Source: Leifsonia sp. Root227
GTDB lineage: Bacteria; Actinomycetota; Actinomycetes; Actinomycetales; Microbacteriaceae
Assembly (NCBI RefSeq): GCF_001428745.1
Contig: NZ_LMIO01000002.1
Coordinates: 705,533-769,532 of the forward strand
Direction: 5' to 3'
Length of the DNA stretch: 64,000 nucleotides
Shown here one piece after another: positions 54,546 to 63,846 of this stretch (positions within the stretch are counted from its first letter, which is position 1; each line of letters opens with the position of its first letter). The translations under genes and the position numbers were made by a program. The notes beneath the pieces are model-generated. The model did no database searches. It saw only the letters and a list, made by a program, of their open reading frames with translations, and was not told the origin of the DNA.

Positions 54546-55436
54546 CTACTCCGCAGCGACCGCCTGCGGCGCGTACGAACCGCTCGCGATCTCCTCGAGC
54601 AGTGTCGGGCCGTTCGGCTCCCAGCCGAGGTCGATGCGCGCCTTGCTCCCGCGGGCCTGCTGATCGAGCAGCAGCGCGTCGGCGAACGCCGCGCCGAGGC
54701 GGTCACGGCTGTCCTCCGCGCTCTCCTCCTGCACGCCGCCGACCACGCCAGCGGCAGCGGCCGCTGCCTCGCCGAGCTCCCGCACCGTCGGGTTCTGTCC
54801 GCTGGCGCCCAGGTACACCGCGCCTGCGTCGCCGTTCTCGAACGCGAGCACATACAGGGCGGCGAGATCGTCCACGTGCACCGTCGTCCAGTGCTGCGTG
54901 CCGTCGCCGACCAGACGGATCGCAGGAGACACCCCCGTGCCGCGCGGCGCATCCACGATCACTGTCGGGATTCCCGTGCCGCGTCCGTAGACCACCGCGG
55001 GAACGACGACGGCCGTGCGAACGCCTTCGGCCGCGAGGACGATCGCCTCGGTCGCTCCGCGCCACGCTGTGAGCGCAGGCGGTGCGGAGGGGGAGTCCTC
55101 GACGATGTCGGCGTTCGAGCCGTACGTCCAGATCCCGCCGGTGTGCACGAACGACTTGCCGCTGCCGGCGAGGCCGGTCAGCACGGCCTTCACGAAGCCG
55201 GGGTCGACGTCCTTCGCCGATGCCAGGTGGATGACGCCGTCGCTGTCGCGCGCCGCCCGCTCGACCAGTTCGCTGTCCGTCGCGTCGCCGATGAGCGCGG
55301 TCGCGCCCGCCGCCTCGACCTGCGCCGCCTTCGCCTCGTCGCGGACCAGCGCGGTGACGCTGTGCCCTTCCTCGATGAGGCGGGGGAGGACGGATGATCC
55401 GATGAAGCCGGTCGCGCCGGTCAGAAGAATGCTCAT
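54546..55436 (-). CDS. NAD-dependent epimerase/dehydratase (extended SDR)
   Basis: A 296-residue extended short-chain dehydrogenase. The N-terminal nucleotide-binding motif is LLTGATGFIGSSVLPRL, followed by ALIGDATD, HLASAKDVD and HTGGIWTYGSN. The usual Y-x-x-x-K catalytic pair is not seen: after GGIWTYGSN the expected site reads WRGATEAIVL. It is therefore an atypical member acting perhaps as an NADP-binding reductase or regulator. Substrate unknown. GATTGT lies 7 bases before the ATG, a weak leaderless candidate. Confidence 0.82.
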   Translation of the reverse strand: MSILLTGATGFIGSSVLPRLIEEGHSVTALVRDEAKAAQVEAAGATALIGDATDSELVERAARDSDGVIHLASAKDVDPGFVKAVLTGLAGSGKSFVHTGGIWTYGSNADIVEDSPSAPPALTAWRGATEAIVLAAEGVRTAVVVPAVVYGRGTGIPTVIVDAPRGTGVSPAIRLVGDGTQHWTTVHVDDLAALYVLAFENGDAGAVYLGASGQNPTVRELGEAAAAAAGVVGGVQEESAEDSRDRLGAAFADALLLDQQARGSKARIDLGWEPNGPTLLEEIASGSYAPQAVAAE

Positions 55437-55531
55437 GCAGACCACAATCGCGCATCCACCCGATCCATTCCCGCCATGCGCCGGCCGCGCACCCGCACGC
55501 ACCCGCACGCATCCGCCGGTCACCCCGGGCG

Positions 55532-55537
55532 TAGGCT
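55532..55537 (+). promoter_or_regulatory. Leaderless -10 element of the amidohydrolase gene
   Basis: TAGGCT, 7 bases before the ATG at 55545; the same hexamer as at pabB. Confidence 0.45.
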
Positions 55538-55544
55538 CGAATCC

Positions 55545-56762
55545 ATGACCACAACCTCTTCTGTCGCCATCGTCAACGCATATATCGTCCCGGTCGCCGG
55601 TGACCCGATCGAGAACGGCACCGTCCTCATCCAGGACGGGAAGATCGCCGCCGTCGGCGCCGACATCAGTGTTCCGGACGGCGTCGAGACCGTGGATGCT
55701 GCAGGTAAGTGGGTGCTCCCCGGCTTCATCGAGTCGCACGGCCACGTCGGCATCCACGAGGAGGCGAACGGCCCTGCGGGTGACGACACCAACGAGATGA
55801 CCACCCCGAACACCGCGGCCGTCCGCGCCATCGACGCCATCAACATCGACGACGAGGGCTTCAGGGACGCCCTCTCCGGCGGTGTCACCTCGATCGTGGT
55901 CAAGCCGGGCTCCGGCAACCCGATCGGCGGTCAGACCGTCGCCATCAAGTCGTGGGGCGGCCGCACCATCGACGAGCAGGTGCTGCGGGAGGCCGTCAGT
56001 GTGAAGTCCGCGCTGGGCGAGAACCCGAAGCGCGTCTACGGCGGAAAGAACGTCACCCCGAGCACGCGGCTGGGCGTCGCCATGATCATCCGCGAGGCGT
56101 TCGTGGATGCGCAGAACTACCGTGCCCAGCGCGACGATGCGCAGAAGGAGGGCAAGCCGTTCGCCCGCGACCTCGGCAAGGAGACGCTGGTGCGCGTGCT
56201 CGACGGCGAGCTCGCCTGGGATCAGCACACCCACCGCCACGACGACATCGCCACCGCGATCCGACTCGCCGACGAGTTCGGCTACCGCCTGGTGATCAAC
56301 CACGGCACGGAGGCCCACAAGATCGCCGACGTGATCGCCGAGCGTGACATCCCGGTCATCTTCGGCCCGATGTTCACCTCGCGGTCGAAGGTGGAGCTGC
56401 GGGACCGCGCGATCGGCAACCTCGCGAAGATCGCCGCCGCAGGCGTCCGCGTGGCCATCACGACCGATCACCCCGTCGTGCCGATCAACTTCCTCGTGCA
56501 CCAGGCATCGCTCGCGGTGAAGGAGGGCCTGCCGCGCGAGACGGCTCTGGAGGCGCTGACGGTCAACCCTGCGGCGTTCCTGCAGCTCGACGACAGGGTC
56601 GGCTCGCTCACCCCCGGCCTCGACGGCGACGTCGTGATCTGGTCGGGCGACCCGCTCGACGTCAACTCCCGGGCCGAGCGCGTCTTCATCGACGGCGCCG
56701 AGGTCTACCGCTGGGAGAACGGCGCTGGCATCGTCGTGGAGCGCGCGGAACGCTTCGCCTGA
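55545..56762 (+). CDS. Amidohydrolase-superfamily protein
   Basis: A 405-residue amidohydrolase similar in style to imidazolonepropionase/dihydroorotase-like enzymes. It has the beta-sandwich start (IVNAYIVPVAGDPIENG) and LPGFIESHGHVGIHEE, where the usual H-x-H metal pair reads HGH. Further metal-type residues are in NHGTEAHKI and ITTDHPVVP (Asp). The C-terminal part is GSLTPGLDGDVVIWSGDP, typical of the superfamily. Reaction unknown. The ATG at 55545 is chosen over an upstream in-frame start because of the family N-terminus and the TAGGCT. Confidence 0.85.
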   Translation: MTTTSSVAIVNAYIVPVAGDPIENGTVLIQDGKIAAVGADISVPDGVETVDAAGKWVLPGFIESHGHVGIHEEANGPAGDDTNEMTTPNTAAVRAIDAINIDDEGFRDALSGGVTSIVVKPGSGNPIGGQTVAIKSWGGRTIDEQVLREAVSVKSALGENPKRVYGGKNVTPSTRLGVAMIIREAFVDAQNYRAQRDDAQKEGKPFARDLGKETLVRVLDGELAWDQHTHRHDDIATAIRLADEFGYRLVINHGTEAHKIADVIAERDIPVIFGPMFTSRSKVELRDRAIGNLAKIAAAGVRVAITTDHPVVPINFLVHQASLAVKEGLPRETALEALTVNPAAFLQLDDRVGSLTPGLDGDVVIWSGDPLDVNSRAERVFIDGAEVYRWENGAGIVVERAERFA

Positions 56763-56770
56763 CGCCCGGC

Positions 56771-56800
56771 CCACCCCGGCCCACCCCGGCCCACCCCGGC
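56771..56800. repeat. 10-bp tandem repeat, three copies
   Basis: CCACCCCGGC repeated exactly three times, with a partial copy before, just after the amidohydrolase stop. Confidence 0.8.
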
Positions 56801-56805
56801 CAGCC

Positions 56806-56859
56806 ACTCGTGTCGAAACGCCGTGCGCGCCCAGTGCCGCACGGCGTTTCGCGACGAGT
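56806..56859. repeat. Long inverted repeat between the amidohydrolase gene and lepA
   Basis: A perfect 14-bp arm pair, CGAAACGCCGTGCG (56814-56827) and its complement (56838-56851), around a 10-base loop. After a two-base mismatch the arms continue to 22 bp each (56806-56827 / 56838-56859). No T-tract follows. It may be a terminator, a repetitive extragenic element or a folded lepA leader. Confidence 0.65.
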
Positions 56860-56922
56860 CGTCGGAGCTGACGCTGCCTCGAATAGGAGACGCGCCCGTT
56901 GCCGTGGGAGAATCGCAGCACA

Positions 56923-58776
56923 ATGTCACCACGAGCTCTGAAGGCCCTCGAGCCCGCCGCGACCGATCCGGCGTTCATCCGCAACTTCTGCATCATCGCC
57001 CACATCGACCACGGCAAGTCCACCCTGGCCGACAGGATGCTGCAGATCACCGGCGTCGTCGCCGAGCGCGACATGCGCGCGCAGTACCTGGACCGAATGG
57101 ACATCGAGCGTGAGCGCGGCATCACGATCAAGAGCCAGGCCGTCCGGATGCCCTGGGCGGACGACGACGGCCAGGCGTTCACCCTGAACATGATCGACAC
57201 CCCCGGTCACGTGGACTTCACCTACGAGGTGTCCCGCTCTCTCGCCGCGTGCGAGGGCGCGATCCTGCTGGTCGATGCCGCTCAGGGCATCGAGGCGCAG
57301 ACACTCGCGAACCTGTATCTCGCGCTCGAGAACGACCTCACGATCATCCCGGTGCTGAACAAGATCGACCTGCCGGCCGCCGACCCTGACAAGTACGCCG
57401 CCGAACTCGCCAGTCTCATCGGCGGCAAGCCGGAGGATGTCCTGCGCGTCTCCGGCAAGACCGGCATCGGCGTCGACGCGCTGCTCGACAGGGTCGTCGA
57501 CCTCATCCCCGCGCCCGTCGGCGTCAAGGACGCCCCTGCGCGCGCCATGATCTTCGACTCCGTCTACGACAGCTACCGCGGCGTCGTCACCTACGTGCGC
57601 ATGATCGACGGCACGCTGTCGCCGCGCGAGCGCATCCAGATGATGTCGACACGGGCGACGCACGAGATCCTCGAGATCGGCGTCTCCGCCCCGGAGCCCA
57701 CACCGTCGAAGGGGCTGGGCGTCGGCGAGGTCGGCTACCTGATCACGGGTGTGAAGGACGTGCGCCAGTCCAAGGTCGGCGACACCGTGACATCGGCTGC
57801 CAAACCGGCGACGGATGCGCTCCCTGGATACACAGAGCCGAAGCCGATGGTCTTCTCCGGCCTGTACCCGATCGACGGCAGCGACTACCCGGAACTGCGC
57901 GAAGCGCTCGACAAGCTCAAGCTGTCGGATGCGGCCCTCGTCTACGAGCCCGAGACCTCCGTCGCCCTCGGCTTCGGTTTCCGCTGCGGCTTCCTCGGTC
58001 TGCTGCACCTGGAGATCGTCACCGAGCGCCTGGAGCGCGAGTTCGGCCTCGACCTCATCACCACGGCGCCCAGCGTGATCTACGAGGTGACCACCGAGGA
58101 CAAGAAGGTCATCACGGTCACCAACCCGAGCGAGTTCCCCGGCGGCAAGATCGCCAAGGTCGAGGAGCCGATGGTGAAGGCCGCGATCCTCGCGCCGAAG
58201 GACTACGTCGGCGTCATCATGGAGCTCTGCCAGAGCCGCCGCGGCTCGCTCCTCGGCATGGAGTACCTCGGCGAGGACCGTGTCGAGATCCGCTACACGA
58301 TGCCCCTCGGCGAGATCGTCTTCGACTTCTTCGACCAGCTCAAGAGCCGCACCGCCGGCTACGCCTCCCTCGACTACGAACCCACCGGCCAGCAGGAGGC
58401 CGACCTGGTGAAGGTCGACATCCTCCTCCAGGGCGAGCAGGTGGATGCGTTCAGCGCGATCGTCCACCGCGACAAGGCGTACGCGTACGGCGTCCTGATG
58501 ACCGGCCGTCTGCGCGAGCTGATCCCGCGTCAGCAGTTCGAGGTCCCCATCCAGGCGGCCATCGGTGCGCGCATCATCGCCCGCGAGAGCATCCGCGCGA
58601 TGCGCAAGGACGTGCTGGCGAAGTGCTACGGCGGCGACATCACCCGCAAGCGCAAGCTCCTCGAGAAGCAGAAGGAGGGCAAGAAGCGCATGAAGATGGT
58701 CGGCCGCGTGGAAGTCCCCCAGGAGGCGTTCATCGCCGCCCTGTCCGGCGACGTGGAGAAGAAGGACAAGAAGTAG
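56923..58776 (+). CDS. lepA: Elongation factor 4 (LepA)
   Basis: Translational GTPase that binds ribosomes and affects initiation and elongation under stress. The 617 residues show P-loop [34 protein letters not shown] and NKIDLPAAD, and the LepA-specific C-terminal domain ([20 protein letters not shown]). The frame also opens at a TTG 24 bases upstream; ATG at 56923 gives the family length and has GGGAG at some distance. A long inverted repeat lies upstream. Confidence 0.96.
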   Translation: MSPRALKALEPAATDPAFIRNFCIIAHIDHGKSTLADRMLQITGVVAERDMRAQYLDRMDIERERGITIKSQAVRMPWADDDGQAFTLNMIDTPGHVDFTYEVSRSLAACEGAILLVDAAQGIEAQTLANLYLALENDLTIIPVLNKIDLPAADPDKYAAELASLIGGKPEDVLRVSGKTGIGVDALLDRVVDLIPAPVGVKDAPARAMIFDSVYDSYRGVVTYVRMIDGTLSPRERIQMMSTRATHEILEIGVSAPEPTPSKGLGVGEVGYLITGVKDVRQSKVGDTVTSAAKPATDALPGYTEPKPMVFSGLYPIDGSDYPELREALDKLKLSDAALVYEPETSVALGFGFRCGFLGLLHLEIVTERLEREFGLDLITTAPSVIYEVTTEDKKVITVTNPSEFPGGKIAKVEEPMVKAAILAPKDYVGVIMELCQSRRGSLLGMEYLGEDRVEIRYTMPLGEIVFDFFDQLKSRTAGYASLDYEPTGQQEADLVKVDILLQGEQVDAFSAIVHRDKAYAYGVLMTGRLRELIPRQQFEVPIQAAIGARIIARESIRAMRKDVLAKCYGGDITRKRKLLEKQKEGKKRMKMVGRVEVPQEAFIAALSGDVEKKDKK

Positions 58777-58796
58777 GCTCGGTGTCCGGTTCTCTG

Positions 58797-59318
58797 ATGG
58801 GCCGCGACGGTCGTCGGCAGCGCGAAACCCCGCCGGCGCCCCTTCGCGTCGCTGTGGCGCTCCTCCTGCTGGTCGGCCTCGTCATCGCCGTGCAGTTCAT
58901 CGTGACATTTGCGACCCATGACTGGCAGGACTTCGCGGCTCGTGCGTCGCACACCCTGGAGGCGAAGGGTGTCTTCGAGGTCAGGATTCCCGCCATGGTG
59001 GGGACGACCGTCGCGCTCGGGGTGGGGTTGATGCTCGTCGCGTTGGTGATTTCCGAGCTTCCCGTGCTCTGCGGCTGGTTGGTGTTCCGCGGTCGGGTGT
59101 GGGCGCGTATTCTGCTGACTGTTCTCGTCGGTCTCACAGCCATACTGTCCCTCACCGAACCTTCCCCGACTTTGGCGCTTGACGCCGCAAGCATCGCCGC
59201 GACGGTGCTGCTCTGGCTGCCGAGCTCGAGCGCGTTCATCCATGCGGAACACGCGCGACGTAAGGTGCGCGCGGGCCGCGGCGCATCGGATGCGAAGTCG
59301 CTCGCCCGCCCGGACTGA
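58797..59318 (+). CDS. Membrane protein, function unknown
   Basis: A 173-residue protein with four hydrophobic segments (VAVALLLLVGLVIAVQFIV and others) and a charged C-terminus (HAEHARRKVRAGRG). I recognise no domain. Its start is uncertain: GTG at 58782 or ATG at 58797. TAGGCT overlaps the lepA stop (58774-58779) and would place transcription start between the two, favouring the ATG. Base composition is slightly lower in G/C than in lepA. Confidence 0.6.
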   Translation: MGRDGRRQRETPPAPLRVAVALLLLVGLVIAVQFIVTFATHDWQDFAARASHTLEAKGVFEVRIPAMVGTTVALGVGLMLVALVISELPVLCGWLVFRGRVWARILLTVLVGLTAILSLTEPSPTLALDAASIAATVLLWLPSSSAFIHAEHARRKVRAGRGASDAKSLARPD

Positions 59319-59543
59319 ACGACACGCACTCCGCACGCGTTCTGCGCCGCTGCGTACTGGTCGTGTCGATTCGGCTTGTTCACCGCGGCAGCTCGTGGGA
59401 TGACGGGCAGCGCGACGCGCGCTCATTACCTCACGCCCTCACCCGCCCCATTTCCTCCCGCGTGGCGCGCGCCAAGTAGAGTTGTCGTCTGGCTCCACCC
59501 GTTGGAGACTGGGCACACAGAGTGAGGAAGAGAAGTAGCACCA

Positions 59544-60191
59544 ATGCGTCGCTCAACGTTCACCGATCAGCCCGTCACCTACGGTGCGGTCGGTGGCACG
59601 CAGGCTCCCGACCTGCTCTACTACCCGCCGAAGGGCTACAAGTCGTTCATCCGTCAGGCGCGGATCGGCAGCGGGGAGGAGCGGTTCGCATCCACGGTCA
59701 CCGCCCTGATGACGTGGGGGGTGCAGCGGGGGAGCGGCATCAAGGTCACCGAGACGCATGAGGGCACCGGCGTTCAGTACGAGGGCGTCGTGTTCAACCC
59801 GGACGGCACCCCGGCGAAGATGCAGGAACACCGGCCGTCGGAGGCGATCTTCGCGGACGACGGGTCGCCGTACATCGCCAACGGCATGACCGCCGTGCTG
59901 AAGATCCCGTTCTGGCCGGTCCACGTGTCTGCGCCCGTCCGTGTCGTCTACGTCATCGACGAGCAGCATCGCGCCGGGTTCGCGTACGGCACCCTGCACG
60001 GCCACCCGGAGTCCGGCGAGGAGGCGTTCCTGGTCGAGCTGCGCGACGACGGGTCCGTGTGGTTCGTGCTGCGCGCGTTCTATCGGCCGTCGACCGCGTT
60101 CTACCGGCTCGTGTCGCCGATTCTGCGACTCGCCCAGCGTCATTACACCGCGAAGTACCTGCGGTCGCTGCTTCCCGCCAGGGCGGCCTGA
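59544..60191 (+). CDS. DUF1990-family protein
   Basis: A 215-residue member of DUF1990, a family of unknown function found in actinobacteria and plants. Typical segments are FTDQPVTYGAVGGTQ, GYKSFIRQARIGSGEERF, VVYVIDEQHRAGFAYGTLHGHPESGEEAF and VLRAFYRPSTAFYRL. No signal peptide. GAGGAAGAGAAG lies before the ATG. The preceding 225-bp gap contains TAGAGT (possible -10) and a small CTCCA/TGGAG hairpin; I see nothing else there. hemW follows one base later. Confidence 0.85.
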   Translation: MRRSTFTDQPVTYGAVGGTQAPDLLYYPPKGYKSFIRQARIGSGEERFASTVTALMTWGVQRGSGIKVTETHEGTGVQYEGVVFNPDGTPAKMQEHRPSEAIFADDGSPYIANGMTAVLKIPFWPVHVSAPVRVVYVIDEQHRAGFAYGTLHGHPESGEEAFLVELRDDGSVWFVLRAFYRPSTAFYRLVSPILRLAQRHYTAKYLRSLLPARAA

Positions 60192-60192
60192 G

Positions 60193-61419
60193 GTGCCGAG
60201 CGCTCTTCCTCTCGGCGACCCTGCTCCCGCAGACGGCCTCCTGCCAACCTCCGTACTCGACGGCGTCGCCGAGCGCGCGTTCGGCGTGTACCTGCACGTT
60301 CCGTTCTGCCGGGTGCGCTGCGGATACTGCGACTTCAACACGTACACCGCGACCGAACTGCGCGGCGTCTCGCAGTCCGAGTACGCCGGCCACGCCCAGC
60401 GGGAGGTCGATTTCGCCGCCAGCGCACTGGAGCAGAGCGGGCTTCCCGCCAGGGAGGCGTCCACCGTGTTCTTCGGTGGAGGAACGCCGACGATGCTTCC
60501 CGCCTCGGATCTGGCCGGGATGCTCGCCGCCGTCCGGGATGCGTGGGGGCTCGCATCCGGCGCCGAGGTCACCACAGAGGCCAACCCGGACTCCGTCGAC
60601 GCCGCCTACCTGCGCAGCCTCGCCGACGCCGGGTTCACCCGGGTGTCGTTCGGGATGCAGTCCGCCGTGCCGCACGTGCTGGCGACGCTGGAGCGCACCC
60701 ACGACCCTGAGCGCGTGCCGCTGGTGGTGGAGTGGGCCAGGGATGCAGGGCTTCAGGTGAGCCTCGACCTCATCTACGGCACGCCCGGCGAGTCGCTGGA
60801 GGACTGGGAGCGGTCGCTGGGGTCCGCGATCGCCTGCCGCCCCGATCACCTCTCGGCGTACTCGCTGATCGTGGAGACCGGGACCAAGCTGGCCAGGCAG
60901 ATCAAGTCCGGTCAGGTCGCGGAACCGGACGAGGACCTGCAGGCCGACATGTACGAGCTGGCGGATGCGCGCCTCGCCGACGCCGGATACGGCTGGTACG
61001 AGGTCAGCAACTGGGCGCGCGACGACGACCACCGGTCGCGGCACAACCTCGCGTACTGGCAGGGACACGACTGGTGGGGCGTCGGACCCGGCGCGCACAG
61101 CCACGTCGGCGGGGTCCGCTGGTGGAACGTGAAGCATCCTGCCGCATACGCCGGCCGAGTGCAGGCGGGGGAGTCGCCCGCTGCCGGCCGCGAGACCCTG
61201 GATGCGGAGACGAGGCGGGTCGAGCGCGTGCTGCTGCTCACGCGCATCAGGGACGGCATCGCCACCGCCGAGCTCGACCAGCACGGACGCACGGCCGTCG
61301 CCGGGCTCATCGCCGACGGGCTGGTGGATGCGCGTGCAGCGCTCCGCGGGACGATCGAGCTGACGCTCTCCGGCCGCCTCCTGGCCGACGCCGTCGTCCG
61401 CCGCCTGCTCGACGACTGA
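60193..61419 (+). CDS. hemW: Haem chaperone HemW (radical SAM)
   Basis: HemW binds haem and delivers it to membrane haemoproteins; it was formerly called oxygen-independent coproporphyrinogen oxidase-like. The 408 residues include the radical-SAM cluster motif FCRVRCGYCDFNTY (C-x3-C-x2-C, about 42-49), GGGTPTML, TTEANPDS and the HemW C-terminal domain. The additional cysteine that HemN has after the triad is absent, as in HemW. GTG start one base after the DUF1990 stop. It may supply haem to cytochrome bd, but that is only plausible. Confidence 0.92.
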   Translation: MPSALPLGDPAPADGLLPTSVLDGVAERAFGVYLHVPFCRVRCGYCDFNTYTATELRGVSQSEYAGHAQREVDFAASALEQSGLPAREASTVFFGGGTPTMLPASDLAGMLAAVRDAWGLASGAEVTTEANPDSVDAAYLRSLADAGFTRVSFGMQSAVPHVLATLERTHDPERVPLVVEWARDAGLQVSLDLIYGTPGESLEDWERSLGSAIACRPDHLSAYSLIVETGTKLARQIKSGQVAEPDEDLQADMYELADARLADAGYGWYEVSNWARDDDHRSRHNLAYWQGHDWWGVGPGAHSHVGGVRWWNVKHPAAYAGRVQAGESPAAGRETLDAETRRVERVLLLTRIRDGIATAELDQHGRTAVAGLIADGLVDARAALRGTIELTLSGRLLADAVVRRLLDD

Positions 61420-61457
61420 CCGCATCCCGAGCAGCCGGGAACGCGCACCCCGAAACG

Positions 61458-61503
61458 ACGAACGCCCCGGCTCGGAACAGAGGTCCTGAGGCGGGGCGTT
61501 CGT
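61458..61503. terminator. Bidirectional terminator between hemW and a DUF4870 gene
   Basis: ACGAACGCCCCG (61458-61469) pairs perfectly with CGGGGCGTTCGT (61492-61503), with a 22-base loop. It lies between two convergent genes. Confidence 0.65.
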
Positions 61504-61514
61504 GGCGCGTGGTG

Positions 61515-61895
61515 CTAGCTGACGAACTTGATCGCCACCGGGTACACGTAGTACTGACCCTGGTTGGCCTTGATCGCGGCGATGATGCTGAAGACGATGT
61601 TCAACACAGCGGCCGCGGCGATGATGATCACGCCGACGAACACGATCGACAGGATGCCGCCGACGATGTACGCAATGAAGATCGTGATCTGGAAGTTCAG
61701 AGCGGTCGCGGTGTGCGCGCGGACGAACGGTCCCTTGTCCTTGAGGACGAGGTAGCCGACGAGGGCCGGGATCCAGTTGAAGATGATGCCACCGATGTGG
61801 ACCAGCGTCGCCCAGAGCTTCTCATCCGAGGGGCTGAGCTGCTGGGACTGGCCTCCGTACGGTGCGCTGGGCGGCGGCGGGGGCGTTGCGGACAT
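61515..61895 (-). CDS. DUF4870-family membrane protein (copy 1)
   Basis: A 126-residue small membrane protein of the DUF4870 (Tic20-like) family. A Pro/Ser/Gln-rich N-terminus is followed by DEKLWATLVHIGGIIFNWIPALVGYLVLKDKGPF (in parts), AHTATALNFQITIFIAY and a final IKANQGQYYVYP segment. Three to four helices. The ribosome-binding site AGGAGA is good. It is paralogous to the next gene on the same strand. Function unknown. Confidence 0.88.
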   Translation of the reverse strand: MSATPPPPPSAPYGGQSQQLSPSDEKLWATLVHIGGIIFNWIPALVGYLVLKDKGPFVRAHTATALNFQITIFIAYIVGGILSIVFVGVIIIAAAAVLNIVFSIIAAIKANQGQYYVYPVAIKFVS

Positions 61896-61985
61896 TGTTC
61901 TCTCCTTGGCTTCGCCCGCTGGGGGCGGACGGGGTCGTGGACGGGATCGTCAGCCATAACAGTAGGGCAAACGTGCCGAAACTGG

Positions 61986-62022
61986 GAAGACGCCGAGAGA
62001 CACGGAGTCTCTCGGCGTCTTC
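61986..62022 (-). terminator. Hairpin after DUF4870 copy 2
   Basis: GAAGACGCCGAGAGAC (61986-62001) and its perfect 16-bp complement (62007-62022) with a 5-base loop, 17 bp beyond the stop codon of copy 2. Confidence 0.8.
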
Positions 62023-62038
62023 GACGCAGCGGAACGGG

Positions 62039-62641
62039 CTACTTGATGAAGCGGAAGTTCACCGGGTAGCGGTATGTGCCGCCTCCGTTGACCTTGACGA
62101 AGCCGAGGATCGAGAAGATCAGGTTGACGACGTAGAGGATCCACGGGATGAGCAGCCCGAAGATCAGCCAGCCGAAGCCGGTGAACGCCAGCACGGCGCC
62201 GACGATCTGGGAGGCGACCCAGACGATGATCCAGGTGATCTGCCAGTTGAGCGCTTCCTTGGACTCCTGGTTGGTCAGCTGCCCGCGGTCCTTGAACACG
62301 AGGAAGATGATCAGCGACGGCAGGATCCAGAGGATGCCGCCGAGGTGGGCGAACGATGCCCACTGCTTGTCCTGCGTGGGGTCGAGCGGTGCGGCGGGCG
62401 CCGCGTACGGCTGGCCGGGCTGCTGACCGTACGGCTGGCCTGGCTGCTGGCCGTATGGCTGGCCCGGCTGTTGCGGCGGCTGCTGACCGTACGGCTGCTG
62501 CGGAGGCACCTGCCCGCCGTACGGCTGCTGCGGCGCCTGCGGCGGCACCTGGCCTGTCGGCTGCTGCGGGGGTACGTTCGGCTGTTGCGGTGGGACGCCG
62601 CCGCCTGCCGGATCGACCGGCGGTTGGTTCGGGTCACTCAT
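62039..62641 (-). CDS. DUF4870-family membrane protein (copy 2) with Pro/Gln repeats
   Basis: A 200-residue paralogue of the preceding gene. The N-terminal ~90 residues are Pro/Gln/Gly/Tyr repeats (units such as GQPYGQQP), followed by KQWASFAHLGGILWILPSLI, QESKEALNWQITWIIVWVASQ and a C-terminal GGGTYRYPVNFRF. Start at 62641, with AAAGG upstream; the longer frame adds an unlikely Arg-rich stretch. Proline-rich cytoplasmic tails may mediate protein contacts. Confidence 0.85.
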   Translation of the reverse strand: MSDPNQPPVDPAGGGVPPQQPNVPPQQPTGQVPPQAPQQPYGGQVPPQQPYGQQPPQQPGQPYGQQPGQPYGQQPGQPYAAPAAPLDPTQDKQWASFAHLGGILWILPSLIIFLVFKDRGQLTNQESKEALNWQITWIIVWVASQIVGAVLAFTGFGWLIFGLLIPWILYVVNLIFSILGFVKVNGGGTYRYPVNFRFIK

Positions 62642-62744
62642 GGTCGGAGCCTTTCGTTCGCGGATCGTACGAATCGAACCTGTGCGCATACCGTACTGCC
62701 GCCGCTCGCGGTGGGGCAATGGTCGCGTGGGCGTGTCAGCGCGT

Positions 62745-62776
62745 TATGATTAGCACTCAGGTTCAGCGAGTGCTAA
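62745..62776 (+). promoter_or_regulatory. CIRCE operator and hrcA promoter
   Basis: TTAGCACTC-N9-GAGTGCTAA (62750-62776) is an exact CIRCE element, the HrcA binding site of heat-shock operons. The -10 TATGAT (62745-62750) overlaps its first base, so HrcA would block its own transcription. Confidence 0.93.
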
Positions 62777-62798
62777 GGGTCTTCGGGAGGCGGGTCGG

Positions 62799-63818
62799 AT
62801 GGTTTCTGAGCGGAGCCTCGAAGTGCTGCGTGTCATCGTGCAGGACTACGTCGCCTCGCGGGAGCCGGTCGGTTCCAAGAGCATCGTCGAGCGCCACTCC
62901 TTCGGCGTCTCCGCCGCGACCATCCGCAACGACATGGCCGCTCTCGAAGAGGAAGACCTGATCGCCGCCCCGCACACCTCGTCCGGTCGTGTGCCGACGG
63001 ACAAGGGCTACCGCCTGTTCGTCGACCACCTCGCCGAGGTGCGTCCGCTCAGTCAGGCGCAGCGCCAGGCCATCGAGGTGTTCCTCGGTGAGTCGGCCGA
63101 CCTGGACGACGTTCTCGCGCGCACCGTCCGGATGCTCTCCCAGCTCACCAACCAGGTCGCCCTCGTGCAGTACCCGTCGGTGTCGCGGTCGCGCATCCGG
63201 CACATCGAGCTGGTCACGCTGGCTCCGCGGAGGCTGCTCAGCGTTCTGATCACCGACACCGGCGCCGTCGAGCAGCGCACCATCGAACTCGCGGCGGAGC
63301 TGTCCGACGAGGACGTCGCGGAGATCCGGGGCGCCATCAACGGCGCTGCGGCCGGCCTTCCGCTCGCCGACGCCGCCGCCAGGCTCGCCCAGCTCCCTCA
63401 TGCGCTCACCGAGCGCACCCAGGCGCTGGTCGCTCCCGTCGCCTCCGCCCTGATGGAGCAGATCGCTGCCAACCGTCAGGACAAGCTCGTGATGGCGGGC
63501 GCCGCGAACCTGGTGCGCACGGAGCACGATTTCTCCGGGAGCATCTACCCCGTCCTCGAAGCCATCGAGGAGCAGGTGGTGCTGCTGAAGCTGTTCGGTG
63601 AGATGGCGGGCGATCAGCACGGGGTGGCGGTGAGCATCGGCCGCGAGAACGCGTCGTTCGGGCTCGCGGAGACCTCCGTGCTGTCGAGCGGCTACACCGC
63701 ATCCGGGTCGGAGCTGGCGCGTCTCGGCGTGCTCGGCCCGCTCCGCATGGACTATTCGAGCAACATGGCCGCCGTGCGAGCGGTGGCCCGCTACCTCTCC
63801 CGCCTGCTCGGCGAATAA
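62799..63818 (+). CDS. hrcA: Heat-inducible transcriptional repressor HrcA
   Basis: HrcA represses chaperone genes through CIRCE. The 339 residues have the winged-helix N-terminus ([38 protein letters not shown]), the GAF-like core and the C-terminal [30 protein letters not shown] lies upstream of the ATG. It is directly followed by dnaJ, a typical actinobacterial hrcA-dnaJ operon, and autoregulated by the exact CIRCE 22 bp before its start. Confidence 0.96.
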   Translation: MVSERSLEVLRVIVQDYVASREPVGSKSIVERHSFGVSAATIRNDMAALEEEDLIAAPHTSSGRVPTDKGYRLFVDHLAEVRPLSQAQRQAIEVFLGESADLDDVLARTVRMLSQLTNQVALVQYPSVSRSRIRHIELVTLAPRRLLSVLITDTGAVEQRTIELAAELSDEDVAEIRGAINGAAAGLPLADAAARLAQLPHALTERTQALVAPVASALMEQIAANRQDKLVMAGAANLVRTEHDFSGSIYPVLEAIEEQVVLLKLFGEMAGDQHGVAVSIGRENASFGLAETSVLSSGYTASGSELARLGVLGPLRMDYSSNMAAVRAVARYLSRLLGE

Positions 63819-63846
63819 GACAACGAACACGAAGGATAAGCCGTCT

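Noticed and set aside
56771..56800. Possible CRISPR-like repeat
   Set aside because: Units are 10 bp and directly adjacent with no spacers, and no cas genes are present.
54546..57200. An 884-residue fusion of an upstream antisense region with the SDR
   Set aside because: The part before MSILLTGATGF is antisense to the amidohydrolase and lepA genes; the SDR begins at 55436.
59319..59543. Riboswitch or small RNA in the gap before the DUF1990 gene
   Set aside because: Only a small hairpin and a weak -10 are visible, with no recognisable riboswitch core.
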